Shown here piece after piece: positions 1-11,485 of a DNA stretch of 64,000 nt. The position numbers and the translations under genes are program-made. Each line of letters starts with the position of its first letter. The first letter of the stretch is position 1. The stretch spans positions 248,001 to 312,000 of the forward strand of contig ONZQ02000017.1 in assembly GCA_900312665.1 (NCBI GenBank), written 5' to 3'. The DNA comes from Cephalotrichum gorgonifer. Its lineage: Eukaryota > Ascomycota > Sordariomycetes > Microascales > Microascaceae. Under the pieces are notes generated by a model. That model saw only the letters and a program-made list of their open reading frames with translations, did no database searches and was not told the DNA's origin.

Positions 1-714
1 GATTCTTGTTGCTAGCTTCTCGTCTAGCTTCTCGTCCAACATTCAATAATGTAACTAGCATATCCGAATCGCGGTCGCGTTCGACAATACTCTCCACATG
101 CTCCACATGAGCTACGTCCCAGCACTCCAGCTGGCAGGCCAGTCGCGCAATCTGTCTCGTCTCCAGTCTTTGGAATCCTGTGGTTGCGTCATGTAATCAG
201 GCTGCCTATTACCCCTTAACCTTGCACCTCAGCTCCGAGTCGGTCTAATGTGCTCATCTTCGGATACGAACAATTGCATTTCGGCAGTTTTTTGATGGTG
301 GGGGAGGACACATCGGATGTACTTGTACAAGTCCAATAACAATTGCAAGTTTATCCAATAATTACATGGGCAAATGGTATTCTGCCCAGCCCGTCCCTCT
401 CTCCTTCCTTCCTAAAGCAATAGTATACATGCAGTCGGAAGTACCCCCCAATGTACCTTCCCGACTGTTTTCTAGTGTTGGCGACCCAAGTCAAGCCAGC
501 CAATCGCGGTGTGAGTTGGAGGCGAACCCGTGGTCCCCTGGACTCAGCCACCTTCCTCCAATGTCACCCACACCAGCCCGTTTTTGGCTCAATTCGCCCA
601 TTGCTCACGCCACCACCCCTTCCATCCAACTGTTGACTAGCGCCCGGTCAGACCCAGGCGAAGGGCGGTTGGACCCCGGATTTCTGGGGCTCGCTCGTCG
701 CCTTTCCAGGCTTC
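1..714. other. Left-edge intergenic DNA
   Basis: No supported gene. Short open frames on both strands overlap each other and show no family resemblance. The right end is the 3' flank of the minus-strand methyltransferase-fold gene. Confidence 0.6.
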
Positions 715-1851
715 TCAGCCCCACAGCAATATGTTGTCCTCGGCATTTAGGACGTTGATGAGGGTGTACTGCAAAGAGAGATGAAATCGTTAGCCGAATT
801 TCTCCTTTTTCTCTCGTAATCTTACGCGAAGGGACAGGAATGGTGGGAACTAATAAAAAAAAACGGCGGGGGGGGGGGGGGTATTGTAACATACCTCCAT
901 GAAGCGGGCCTTGCCGAAAGCCACGTCCCCTATCCAGTTGTCCTCGTTGTTCACCGGCCGCAGGCCGAGCTCCTCCAGACTCGACCACCATTTCATCCAC
1001 GTCTCCAGCTTCCTGGGGATGTGGAGCTGTTCCTTGTCGGTCCAGAAGTGCACCTCGAGCAGCAGTTGACCAAAGGGGAGGACGGGCTGCTTGTCGCCGG
1101 CCTCCTTGATCGTGTGCTCGACGAAGGAGGTCAAGGCGTCGAACTCGGCGCCTTCGATGTCCATCTTTATGATGTCGACGTACTCGTGCCCGTTCGCCTT
1201 CATCAGGTCCTGGACGGTGTAGAACGGCGGGTCCCTCTTGGGGTCCGTCTCCTTACCGATCCCCGCCTTGGTGAAGTGCGCCCGCGAGGTGAACGGTCCC
1301 TTGGCGACCTCGCTCGCCCAGGAGTCGACCGAGAAGTCGTACCCCCAGATCTGCACGTTCGTCCGCTCCATCATGGCCTCCTCGAACGAGGAGTCGCGGT
1401 TCACGCCGAGGGAGTAGATGACCATCTCCCTCGCGGGGTTTTCCGCCGACGAGGGGCCCGGTGCCTCCTTCTCGTAGCGCGACATGCCGCAGACCACCTT
1501 CCCGCCGTCGCCCAGCTTGCCGACCCGCTCGAGGTCGTGCGGGCAGAAGAAGCTGGGGCGCGCAAAGTCCCACACGTTGTACGGGTTGTTGTAGCCGTCG
1601 GGGAAATCGCGGTCCAGGCCGACGTGCTCGACCATCTTCTCGCGGTCCTTCACCGCCTGGCCCCATATTTTCTCCGCCAGGTTGAGTCGCGCCAGGAGGT
1701 GCTGTGAGACGCCGGCGTTGGGCTTCTTGAAGAAGTCGAAGCTGGGGCGGGTTTCTGTCCGCGAGGCGAGGGCGGCGAGGAGGAGTATGACGGCGAACGC
1801 CGAGACGCCCGCGATGAGCTTGGGGACTGTGACGGCACGTGCGAGCATCAT
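715..1851 (-). CDS. Membrane-anchored methyltransferase-fold protein
   Basis: Two exons on the minus strand, 1851-895 and 768-715, give about 336 residues. The intron joins in phase 0 (donor GTATGT, acceptor TTTGCAG), and the last exon encodes a 17-residue tail ending in LLWG. Residues about 9-27 form one hydrophobic N-terminal segment after a short basic stretch, so a type II Golgi or ER anchor is likely. The lumenal part has DIIKMDIEGAEFDAL followed by a LLLEVHF strand. This is the acidic-loop pattern of FkbM/Methyltransf_22-type SAM-dependent methyltransferase folds (METTL24-like). The substrate is unknown. The first of two adjacent ATGs was taken as start. The intron carries a run of 14 G/C pairs at 868-881. 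Confidence 0.8.
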
Positions 1852-2847
1852 GGCGGAATGGGAGCAAAAGACAAGCTAGAGTAAACGGGGGCGGGAGGAT
1901 GTAAAAGAGAGACGGAGGGGGAGAGAGAGAAATATTAAGGAATAATAGTACAAAGACTTGAGGCGGTAGGGAGAAAGTTGATTTGTCCCTTCACGCGCCT
2001 AATTGTTTAAGAGTCAGGGGGAGGAGTTTGGAAGAGCAGGAGCCCGATGGGTGGGCGAGCGGAGGGCCCGCGCATTCGCTATATATAACGGGGGCAGTCC
2101 ACCGGACATGCTCTACTTCTTACCAAAACCGGGGTGTTTCCCTATCGGAAAAGCAGGGGCGGCAAGCCAACACGGGATACGTACTCATACTGCCTTGAGT
2201 ACTCATGCGTAATACACTCAACTTCTACTTCAGCAAACTTGGAACGGGAGAGCGTGAGCGGCGGGCGCCTTACCCACACTGATACGTACCCGCCTCCTAT
2301 TACCCCGCTATTTTCGAAACGGCTGTAGCGCCAGGGCTATTTCAGGCACATCCAATGGCTCAATGCGGCCGCCGAGGTAAATGGCGGGTTGTACCATTCC
2401 TGCCAGGAGGTGGCTGGAGTGTTGGGTGTTTGGGTAGAGTTGTATCTCGAAGGATTGGATTCCTTGACGGGACAGTGCAGAACACTGGATACCAAGCCGG
2501 GATTCGGAACTACCCCACCACTGACGTACTTGGACGAGTACGGGTGTGCTTGTAAATGTGGCACACCATGCTCATACAGTGCGTATCCGAGTAATGGAAC
2601 CACTTTGGGCTTCATATTGATACATCGACCCCACAACCTAGGAATTGGAACTCCAACTTGGGGTCCGAGGGGGGCGTAAGCAACAAGCGGCAGAGCTGGA
2701 CGGGTGAAAGGGGAGCATATATACTTATATACCCTCGGAGCAACATGACTCCAACCACACACCCGGCCCTTTTTTGGTGGTTTCCCTACGAAGTCACCAA
2801 TTCGGCGTGAAATTCCTCATCCTCCTCCTCCCTATTATTTCGCGACC
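1852..2847. other. Intergenic region between divergent genes
   Basis: Upstream DNA shared by the minus-strand methyltransferase gene and the plus-strand MFSD5-like gene. Overlapping open frames around 2337-2762 on both strands match no family and are treated as noise. A C/T-rich stretch lies just before the ATG at 2848. Confidence 0.5.
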
Positions 2848-4628
2848 ATGATAATAAACGCCTATGTCCTCAACCTAGCAGTGCTAGTAGGTCTGCTCGG
2901 ATGGGCGTCCTACTCGCGCGCCATGCGCCAGCGGAAGCGCACCCCCGTCGCCATGTCTGAGAGCATGGCCGCCGCTGATGAGGAGACCGCCGCCGGCGAG
3001 GAGGAGCCCAAGGGACCAGACGCGATGGCCGAGGCGAAGTGGTACGCCTTCCGCAACCGCTTCCTCCGCGTCTACGTCCTGGCCGTGGGCGCAGACTGGC
3101 TCCAGGTATGTGTGGGGAGCTAAATTGAAAAGAGAAAATGCTCAAAATTCCGACCGGAAGAAGAAATTACCAATTCCGGCGGAGAAAGAGCCTCCCAATT
3201 TTCCAACAAGGAAGAAGAAAAAATGGCGGGCTAATACTCTTCTCCTCGGGCGCTTCACTATAGGGCTCCTTCATCTACAGCCTCTACAAAAACACCCACC
3301 AACTTCCCGAGCCCACCATCGCCGCCCTCTTCGCCACCGGCTTCGTCTGCGGCGCGATAAGCGCCACCTTCGTCGGCAGCCTCGCCGACCGCTTCGGCCG
3401 CAAGCTCGCCTGCATGCTCTACTGCATCATCTACTCCGTCTCTTGCCTGACCGTGCTCTCCGCCAACCCGTCCGTGCTCTTCTTCGGGAGGGCTCTAGGA
3501 GGCGTCAGCACCACGCTGCTCTTCACCACCTTCGACGCCTGGCTCGTGGCCGAGATCCACAGGCTGGGCTTCGACGGCGAGGACCGCCTCAGCGCCATCT
3601 TCGGCGAGATGTCGATGGCGAACGGGTTCGTTGCCATCGCGTGCGGCGTCGTTTCGCAGGTCCTGGTACAGGTGTTTGGTTCGGAGAAGGCACCGTTTAT
3701 CGGGAGCGTCGTGGTTTTGATTTGTGCCTTTGTTCTTATTTCGCGGTACTGGGTATGCAGTTTCCCTTTCATCCCCTCCAGAAGCGATCATTGTTTGCCC
3801 TTTTGCAAAAAAAAAAAAAATCTAACCACTCAATTCGCTCTTAGCCTGAGAACTACGGCGTGTCCCACGACGGAGGCGCCCAAACCTCAAAGTCCAGCAC
3901 CCTCGCCACATTATCCGGTACGGCCTGCCTCTCCCACCCTCTATATCCCCAAAACCGTTATTTTCCTAGAAATCTAACTTACAGCCCTTAAAAATAGACG
4001 CCCGACTCCTCGCTATCAGCTTTGCAGCCTGCTTCTTCGAGGGCTCGATGTACATCATGGTCTTCTACTGGTCCGAGGCCCTCATCTCCGCCCACGGCTC
4101 CCCTGACCTCCCCTTCGGCCTCATCTTCGCAAACTTCATGTCCGCCATGAGCCTCGGCTCCCTCGGCTTCGCCCGCATGACCCAGGACGCAAACTCCGTC
4201 CAGCGGTCCTCGCAGGCCATCCAGCTCGCGCTCGCCGTCGCCGCATCGAGCCTGTCGGTTGTTGTGCTCGTGAAGCAGGAGCTCGTCCGCTTCTGGGCGC
4301 TGTGCGTGTTCGAGGCCTGCCTGGGCATGTACTTCCCGAGCATGGCGTACCTGAAGGGGAATGTCATAGGGGACGAGCACAGGGGGAGGATCTACGGGTT
4401 TATGCGGCTGCCGCTGAACGTATTTGTCGTTTCGGCACTGGGCTCCGTGAAGGAGGGTATGTTCATTTTCCGAGCCCCGCATCTTCCTTCAGTCGAGTCT
4501 CGTCATAGTGTGTCCTTGTGCTAACAGTCGACTTCTTAGGTGACGCGTTCCGAGATAATATCTTCATGGTGTGCAGCAGCTTCATCCTGGTGAGCACGCT
4601 TGGAATGGCCAAGTACGTCCGGGGCTGA
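2848..4628 (+). CDS. MFSD5-like molybdate-anion transporter (MFS_5)
   Basis: Five exons (2848-3105, 3264-3752, 3845-3917, 3998-4456, 4540-4628) give 455 residues. Landmarks of the eukaryotic MFSD5/MoT2 family appear in order: ADWLQ followed by a short YSLYK segment, LADRFGRK, GRALGG, LLFTTFDAW, a YWPENYG linker, SDARLLAIS-ACFFEGSMY, and GMYFPSMAYLKG. It is a polytopic membrane protein; family members import molybdate. The acceptor of intron 3 is inferred to be the AG at 3996-3997. The nearer AG at 3983-3984 would break the frame, while the chosen site restores the family's LSD(A/R)R segment. Branch-point-like and GTATGT signals support the other introns. The N-terminal cytosolic stretch is acidic. 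Confidence 0.88.
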
Positions 4629-5209
4629 TTAGGCCTGCGCGTATGGGTTGGCTTGGTAATGAGTTGAAGTATTTCACAAACCCTGGGCGTTAATGAAGGC
4701 CGGTCGAGTGGGCTGACGGCCCATCATGCCTTATTTTGTATTTCGAAGCAGCGTCACATTATCAGGGAAGGAAGGGAGAACGACATGTATCCATATGTAC
4801 GATATAGATGAGGAATATAGTGTGGATCGCTAGGTACATTGTCGCAGGTTTGATTGCCAGGTGCAGCCCCATTGTAGAACATGCTTTGTCAACAAAAGAG
4901 GGGACTATGTCACATAAGGCCGCAGTATACGCTGTACTACAAAGTCTTGTGGTTCACCTATACGGATATTTTATAAAGGCAATTGACGAGCTGATGAAGG
5001 GAGCAAGGCATAGTAACTAAACTTATTAACATAATGTGGGGGCTAGATATGACTCCTTTTTCTAGGCAGGTATATTCTCGATGTGGGTGGACAGTTGACA
5101 AGAAGGTTCCAGTTGCCTAAAGCACCATGGACGCTGCATACGTCGACTTCAAACAATCTGGAAAAGAACAAAAGTCACTTATGGATGTCGCAGTTACATA
5201 ATCAATACA
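4629..5209. other. Intergenic region
   Basis: 3' flank of the transporter and 5' flank of tRNA-Asn. An open frame at 4808-5020 has no recognisable domain and is not called. Confidence 0.5.
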
Positions 5210-5282
5210 TTCTCCATGGCCAAATGGTTAAGGCGTCCGACTGTTAATCGGAAGATTCCAAGTTCGACCCTTGGTGGGGAAG
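5210..5282 (+). tRNA. tRNA-Asn (anticodon GTT)
   Basis: A complete cloverleaf without intron. The acceptor TTCTCCA pairs with TGGGGAA (one T-G wobble). The D-arm contains AAATGGTTAA. The anticodon stem TCCGA/TCGGA encloses the loop CTGTTAA with anticodon GTT. The T-arm is CCAAG-TTCGACC-CTTGG and the discriminator is G. A T-rich pol III terminator follows immediately. Confidence 0.95.
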
Positions 5283-5679
5283 TTTCCTTTTTTGGCTCTC
5301 TTTCCTCGCTATTCGAGGCACGCAGCACCCCCGCTGTTCTAAACGTGGAGGCGGTCCGGCCAAGCATGGCCTATTTTCAATGTGACACAAATTATGGCAT
5401 CCGTCGGTGCTTACAGACTTACAGATCGTAGCCTTCCATGAGAGAGGGAAGAGGCAACGGGTGGCCAGGCCGATGAGTCAGGCCGTCAGCACCGCCTAGT
5501 TTGAATAGACAGACAACCAACAGATCGGAGTTTGGAGGCCAGTCCGACGGCCAACACGTTTTTATAAAGTAGAGAACTCCCCCCTCCTTACGATGTTCAA
5601 TCCAGGTGTACTCAAGCACTGTCAGTTATCTAATTCAACCACCGTGGCAAGACTCTTGCATCCCATCTAGCACTTCATT

Positions 5680-6433
5680 ATGGCATCACCGACAGCTGAG
5701 TCGACAGGGCGCGTCGAGATCCCTGTCGATAAACCCTCAGACTTGGAGGACCAGAGAGTGGTGGAGAAATGGTACGAGATGTCGAGAAAATCAGAGAAGG
5801 ACAAAGGAAGCGTCTGCCGCTGGTCCACCCTTCGACCTGTCTTCTCCCTCAGTCTCCCAGACATACTGGCGTACCGTCTTCGCCCGTCTCCGGCAATCCA
5901 TCTCTGAGAATCCTGACATCCCTCGACACTTGACGACCCCGCCCGTTCGTAAATTCACAATCACGCTCTTTGGTGCGCTCCACGGCCGAAACTGCCCATG
6001 CTGCCATCCCGATGTCGAGCCCAACATTGCACTGGAGAACAAGGACGGCGTTATAAAGGAGGACTTCATGGATGCATTCATCGGCTATATGTACGACGAT
6101 ATGTTGCCCCGCGTGTACATTGAGCCTTCCCCCCTGCGGTCGGGCGATGGTGGTGAGTCTGAAATCCCTGGTGAGGAAAAAGAGGAGGATCCCAAAGGGT
6201 ATATAAACGACGCCGGCGCTCTTATGTACTCATTCAGGTGGATGAGTGGTTCTATTGGCGAGGATGACGAGACTGAAGCATACTCGACGGAGCCGAATAT
6301 TGTCCTCTACTGCCGCCGGGGCAATGAATATTCAACGAGGTTGGAAGAGGAAGCCGTGAGGGAACGAAATATGGAGGAGAGGGCGCGAGAGATAGAAGCT
6401 CGTAGGCAAAGCATACAATCTAGTCGTAGCTAG
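5680..6433 (+). pseudogene. Uncharacterised acidic protein gene, frame-broken or mis-spliced
   Basis: The most coding-like N-terminus starts at the ATG at 5680 (MASPTAEST...). The most coding-like C-terminal part, about 185 residues with an NCPCCHPD cysteine cluster, acidic blocks and a charged helical C-terminus, lies in another frame that is open from before the start and ends at 6433. The frames would have to be joined between about 5760 and 5880. The only frame-correct intron seen uses a weak GTGGAG donor at 5761 and the acceptor ending at 5860. A one-base frameshift is the alternative. No family was recognised. The long version starting at 5606 has a UTR-like N-terminus and is not favoured. 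Confidence 0.42.
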
Positions 6434-6734
6434 TTAGAGTATTTAATATCACGTCCTCTATCCTCTCAGCGTGAAATTCCAGCTCTCGTGATACATGATC
6501 CCTGTGACGACATTTACTTAAAGGTAAAGATATTGTCAAGCTCCCGGTATTCCTCCGTTTGTCGAATTGGAGCTTACTGGGAAGACCGCCCGCTTTGGGG
6601 TTCACAATAGCCGTGTGTGAGACAGCGATAGAAAAAGATGGGAAGCAGAAGCCCCTAGTATAATCCCAAACCACTGATTTATTTTCTCCCCATAACACTC
6701 TTGATTATTTCCATCACTTACCGGCCTCCAGCAC

Positions 6735-7173
6735 TCAAGCACAGAAACCGCCACCCCACCCCCCTCCGGCGCCCACATAAAACCACCCTATCCGCTTACA
6801 TGTTCTCCCTTCCAGCAACATAAACACCCCTTCTCCCTTCTCGATCTCATCAAAGTCTATATCTACGGACATGTCAGCAGCTGACCCCACAAGCTCTGTC
6901 TGTACAACATGAAATACCTTTCTCTGCGTCGTGTAACTCACTGGCGATCTCGGCTATCAACGCCTCTCTGGCCGGACATTGCCGGACTCCATGGGCCAGC
7001 TTTCGTATCCTCATTGATCCACCGTTCCATAGTGTTATCCTGCCGACCCAAGTTATCTGCCTGAGTGTGTGTGCTGTCGAGATCATTCCTGGATCCCGCG
7101 TCCCCCGGACTTTTGGGAGTCTTGGCTTGAGAACTATGCCCATCGGCCCAGGCTCCAACGCCGACGAAGTCAT
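6735..7173 (-). CDS. Weak two-exon hypothetical gene
   Basis: A possible minus-strand gene with exons 7173-6918 and 6862-6735. The donor GTATTT and acceptor CCGTAG fuse a helical segment (REALIAEIASELHDAEK) to an acidic one (DIDFDEIEKGEG). A different frame running from 7426 overlaps it, so the N-terminus is uncertain. No domain was recognised. The protein would be small and could be a chance combination. Confidence 0.27.
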
Positions 7174-7499
7174 TACTCATAAGGCCGTTATTCCTGGTGA
7201 TGATGGATGAGTGTTTTGAGGTATAATGTGAGGGATCTTCACCCCTTACATCTTGGTCTTGGTTCCACTGTCCACGGTTGACACGTGCCGTGCTGTGTGT
7301 TGTTCGGAGCAGGGTACGAGGCGGCAAGTAAAAGGAACCGGGGGTGGCTAAGTCAGGGCAAGCTCGATGTGACTTGAGCCCTTTGGCAAAATAGTTTGGA
7401 CAGGAAGATGTATGGAAGTGAAGCATGCTGCTCGAATGGTATTATCAGAGCTAGCTGGTCTACATCAATCTTTTATACACGTTGAAGGAGGTTAAGCCC

Positions 7500-8215
7500 T
7501 CCTTTGCGATCCGTGTTATTCGGGCATCGCCTTAGTGCCTCCTCCTACTCACTAGCATAATAGTGCAGTAGCTTATTTCAGACAAGCCAATTCGTCGAGG
7601 GCGGAGACAGCTCCGGCCTTCAACTGTTCGCCCATGGACGCGTAGACTCTCTGTCAGACAAGCAGGCGTGGAACCCTCGATTGCACATCGCCCTCCCAAT
7701 CACCGCGCGACTGGACACATATCAGCCCTGGTCAAAAGCTTATGCACTTTCGCGATCGTATCTTGTTGGCTAGTTGATCGGGACTGTATTTGTGCCCCTG
7801 ACTCCGACGGCCCCGCCCGGGGCTCAAGTAGTGTCGGATGTATTGATTGGACCGAGACACTGCGCGGGCGTGAGTTCAGGAGCGGGCGGTCCAAGACCCA
7901 TGCGCTTGACTGGTGCAATGCACTTTCTTTAGGTCCGCTATTGGATGGAACTGCAGGACGCCTGGTCCGATGGTTTTGTGGATTATGGCCAGCCTCCCGC
8001 CTCATGTAGATAGCCAAGGGAACCGTGCTCCGATTGGCTTGTAGGACCAATGCACTTCTTCGCCATGTGGACGGTTTGGTAATATGTATGCACTCCAACT
8101 CATCGACTCAAACTTGTTCTCCTTCCGTCCTAGAGATTGGTTGGGCATGGCTAATGCACTTTGCCCTATTGGACGGTTCTTCAGTTGTGCCTCATATAGC
8201 TGTTTTGCTACATAG
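7500..8215 (+). repeat. Degenerate repeat block, copy A
   Basis: This stretch is related over its length to 9895-11235. Shared words occur in the same order: CAGACAAGCC/CAGATAAACC followed by AATT(C/A)GTCGA, GCTTATGCACTTTC, GACTGGTGCAATGCAC, GGATG(G)AACTGCAGGACGCC, CCAATGCACTTCTT, TTCTCCTTCCGTCCT and GGCTAATGCACTTTG. The core word ATGCACTT recurs every 100-170 bases. Weak open frames on both strands follow the repeat rather than a gene family. Confidence 0.7.
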
Positions 8216-8532
8216 ACAAGGCAGTCATCTTGGGTGGGTGTATGCGTGTGTGCTCTCTGACGCGTTGGGCGGTGTGTGGGGTTGCCCCAAGACCATGGAA
8301 TGGGTGTGGCTTGTGCACGACTTCAAATTCCCCGCATTCGTTCTCGAAGCCTAGGTCGTCCCTGCTGCCAAATCTCGTTTTGGACGGATCCTTACGAACA
8401 GCAGCGCCCTGGGCCCCAAACCTGACCCCTGAACAGAGGTTTTTTTTTTTTTTTTTTTACATGCGCTCTTGCGGGTTCTCCGAGTATCGACAGGTCTGGC
8501 CCGCTTTCTCCTTCGCCGCTACATCTTGAAAT

Positions 8533-9522
8533 ATGGAGGATGCTGCCTACGGACAAGCAAGCTTCCTCGGACTACCCTGGGAGATACGCCTCCATATTCT
8601 CAGAGAGGCGATATCCATCCGCCGCTCTATACCAGCTTCACCGTCAGTCAGCCAGGACAGGACCCCACTCTGCAACCGTCTTGACCCCTTATGGCCGGAC
8701 AAGACCAATATCTATGTTGAAGCCCACGATCATTCGCCGAGCTCTCAGGCTTCTCTCCTTACGGTATGTCGGCAAATAAGGGGCGAGGTAGAGTATTTAC
8801 TTGAACGTATCACGGATAAGCCGTATGAGCTTGATGTCATGTTTGTCGAGGGCTGCGGACTCCTCCCGACCTGGGTGTCTATTCCATGCCTGAGAAGGCA
8901 CATCAGCCGTGTTGAGGTTCGCATCAGACTTTTTAAGATGCCGGACGACATGAACCCCAAGTGGGTAATGGAAGGAAATTTTGGCGCCGCTCTCAGGGGG
9001 ATTTTTTTCATGGCATGGAACATCATGTTCCTCCTGAGTCCCTACATCCTGAAGCCCGGCTGGAAGTCTGGGGCGATCGATGCGTACCTGCCCGTCAACG
9101 ACGAGAATGGCAAACGAGGGAGTAGTAGTGAGAGCCGTGGGGGATGGTGCACAATAGATGAGGTTATTGTGAGGATCGAAGAATCGGATATCCCACTGGA
9201 ACAGGCGGCCAACAAGTATCATGACGAAGGAACCTTCGCCTACGACGTCTTTCACGGCGCGTCCGAGTGGCTGATGCCGCATCAGCGGCCAGAGCATCTC
9301 GCAGACCGCGCCTACGGGCCCGACTTCAAGCTAGCCCGAGACGTCTGGATGGCCGTCGACACCATGTCCGGCGGCAACTATAGCCCCTACGACCCCGACA
9401 ATGACCGGTACAGCATCTACAATGAGCTGTTGCTTACGCACATCGGGGCTATCGACGTCTGGGTGGGTGACTACCGGTACCAGCGCTGCGACGTTACGAC
9501 GACGGGGTTCCGCATCGAATAA
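8533..9522 (+). CDS. F-box-like fungal protein, possibly C-terminally truncated
   Basis: A single 329-residue open frame. The N-terminus (FLGLPWEIRLHILREAI) has the hydrophobic pattern of an F-box-like start, L-P-x-E-I-x-x-x-I. TVCRQIRGEVE follows at about residue 78, as in the fungal F-box-like/2EXR class where a short N-terminal fold precedes a variable body. These proteins are usually seen as substrate adaptors of SCF ubiquitin ligases; the target here is unknown. The TAA at 9520-9522 is followed in the same frame by 34 open codons of similar composition (starting HIQYETQAG) before TGA at 9625. This suggests a recent nonsense change or a short missed intron. A poly-T run precedes the gene. 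Confidence 0.65.
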   Translation: MEDAAYGQASFLGLPWEIRLHILREAISIRRSIPASPSVSQDRTPLCNRLDPLWPDKTNIYVEAHDHSPSSQASLLTVCRQIRGEVEYLLERITDKPYELDVMFVEGCGLLPTWVSIPCLRRHISRVEVRIRLFKMPDDMNPKWVMEGNFGAALRGIFFMAWNIMFLLSPYILKPGWKSGAIDAYLPVNDENGKRGSSSESRGGWCTIDEVIVRIEESDIPLEQAANKYHDEGTFAYDVFHGASEWLMPHQRPEHLADRAYGPDFKLARDVWMAVDTMSGGNYSPYDPDNDRYSIYNELLLTHIGAIDVWVGDYRYQRCDVTTTGFRIE

Positions 9523-9894
9523 CACATCCAGTACGAGACCCAAGCTGGAATGGTCTTTGCCAGCGAACACTCGCGGATGGCCAGAATTGCGGAGGGGCGC
9601 AAGAAACTGGGGATGTGGCGTGTCTGATACTGTGGGAGCTACATGCACCTTGCGGTCATTTTGGCTGTATGAGGCCGTCTCCGTTAGGAAGGCGGAAGAA
9701 AAATGGATTCACAAGAGCCTCGTTCCTGAGAGATGGGCCAGTCCTGAAGGTGATGCCATCATCCCTGTGAATTATGTACGCGAAGTCCGAAGGAAGTGAG
9801 GAATGCGACTACAATGAGATTATAACTAACTGATCTATACTGCCCTGGTATACCACCGGAAAAGGGACAATGTCCTTATTAACGATCTAAGGGG

Positions 9895-11235
9895 GGTTCA
9901 GGTATCGCCTTGGCACCTTCTTCCGCCGGTGAAAGTAGTGCAATATCTCTTTTCAGATAAACCAATTAGTCGAAGACAGAGACATAGCGGCCTTCGTCTG
10001 GCTGCCTGCCGAGGTGGGAGATCGTCGGCCAGATAGCCGAGTAACTCTTAGATACAAATCGTCCAATTGCCCGACTCGACACATGCATCAGCTCCAGTGA
10101 AATCCTCATGCACTTTGGGCGTCCATTCTTATTCGTTCGTGGGTCGGGGCCCTGTTAGTGCCCCTGGGTTCCACAGCATGCATCCTGTGGGACTGCATGT
10201 TGACGTTCAAGGCCGGTTGAGCTTCTAAAGTGCATTGCTATTGATGAATGAGCTTGCGCACCACCCACTGGCGCAATGCACTCCTTGTTCGTTGCGGCAC
10301 TAGTATTTATCGGATGGCAGCACAGGACGCAATGTAAGCTAGCCAGCCCTCTTTGGACCTGACCAAACTTTAACGTATGGCAACATTCACAGCGGTTCTT
10401 GGCTGTCAAGCTGGCGACCGGGAAACACGCCGAATGTCCCACCATCCCGCGGCCTTCGGACGCCGAGCCGAATCTGCGTGTTTTGTGTGACTTGACGGGG
10501 TTTGGGTTGACCCGTTCCCCCCTGTATATACATGTCCCTCGCCTCGATTGGCTCGACCACATGACTGCACTTTTTGCCCAGCCCGGTAAACAGCTTATGC
10601 ACTTTCTTGATCGAATCTTCTTGGTCAGTGGATCGGGCTGCATTTGTGTTCCTGGCATCGAAGGCCCGCTCCGGACCTTAGTGTTGATTGGATGTTGACA
10701 CTGCACCTGCCAACCGTTCGAGGCTCCCACGCTTGACTGGTGCAATGCACGTTTTTGAGACCCGCGATTGGATGAAACTGCAGGACGCCTAGCTCGATGG
10801 TTCTCTGTTTTACGTATGGCACGCCTCCCACCGTGTAAACTAAGGAACATGCCGTATGATGTGAGCAAGCAGTTCTGGCGACCTACCCCGAGACGTGTCT
10901 CGCCCTGCTTTTGACGATGGGAGGGGTAGCAATTCAGCTTGCATGGTGGCTGCTTATTCACCTACACAAATTTGATGCTTGGGACATTCAATTGGCCTTT
11001 TCCTACACGTTAAGGCGAACCTGGGTGTCTTGTGTGACCTGAAGTCGTCTATATCTGTCCTTCGATTGGCTTCCAAGACCAATGCACTTCTTCTTTACGT
11101 CCCCAATTTGACAATAGGCATTCCCACTCATCGACTGACCCAAGCTTATTCTCCTTCCGTCCTTGAGAATGACCAGGCACGGCTAATGCACTTTGTTCTA
11201 TTGGTCGGTTCTCCATTTGCACCTTTTGCATTTTT
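9895..11235 (+). repeat. Degenerate repeat block, copy B
   Basis: The longer relative of 7500-8215, in direct orientation. It carries at least seven ATGCACTT-type cores (near 10108, 10272, 10563, 10598, 10744, 11085 and 11186), often preceded by a GATTGG word. It appears internally duplicated: an extra segment at about 10070-10560 has no counterpart in copy A. The two blocks lie on either side of the F-box-like gene at 8533. Confidence 0.7.
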
Positions 11236-11485
11236 TTTTTACGCCGCATGGACTATCCAGCCATCCAGGGGTTGTGGTGCAGGCCAAAGCTGTGCCCAGC
11301 CTCTCCGAGTTGTATTCTCAGTGAAGTAAAACATCCATTCATTGTCTATATAAGTTCCTCCGCCCCCCCCTTTTCCTCCACGGTGCTTGTCGCCGACTTC
11401 CTTCGTTTTCTTGTCATCGTCTGCCCTCTCTCCTGGCTTTCGCCCCCCACCAATTTTTATGGGCGAAACCTCAGAGCCATAACCA

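Noticed and set aside
1021..1707. Plus-strand 228-residue frame
   Set aside because: It is a GC-driven antisense shadow of the methyltransferase-fold gene with biased composition and no motif.
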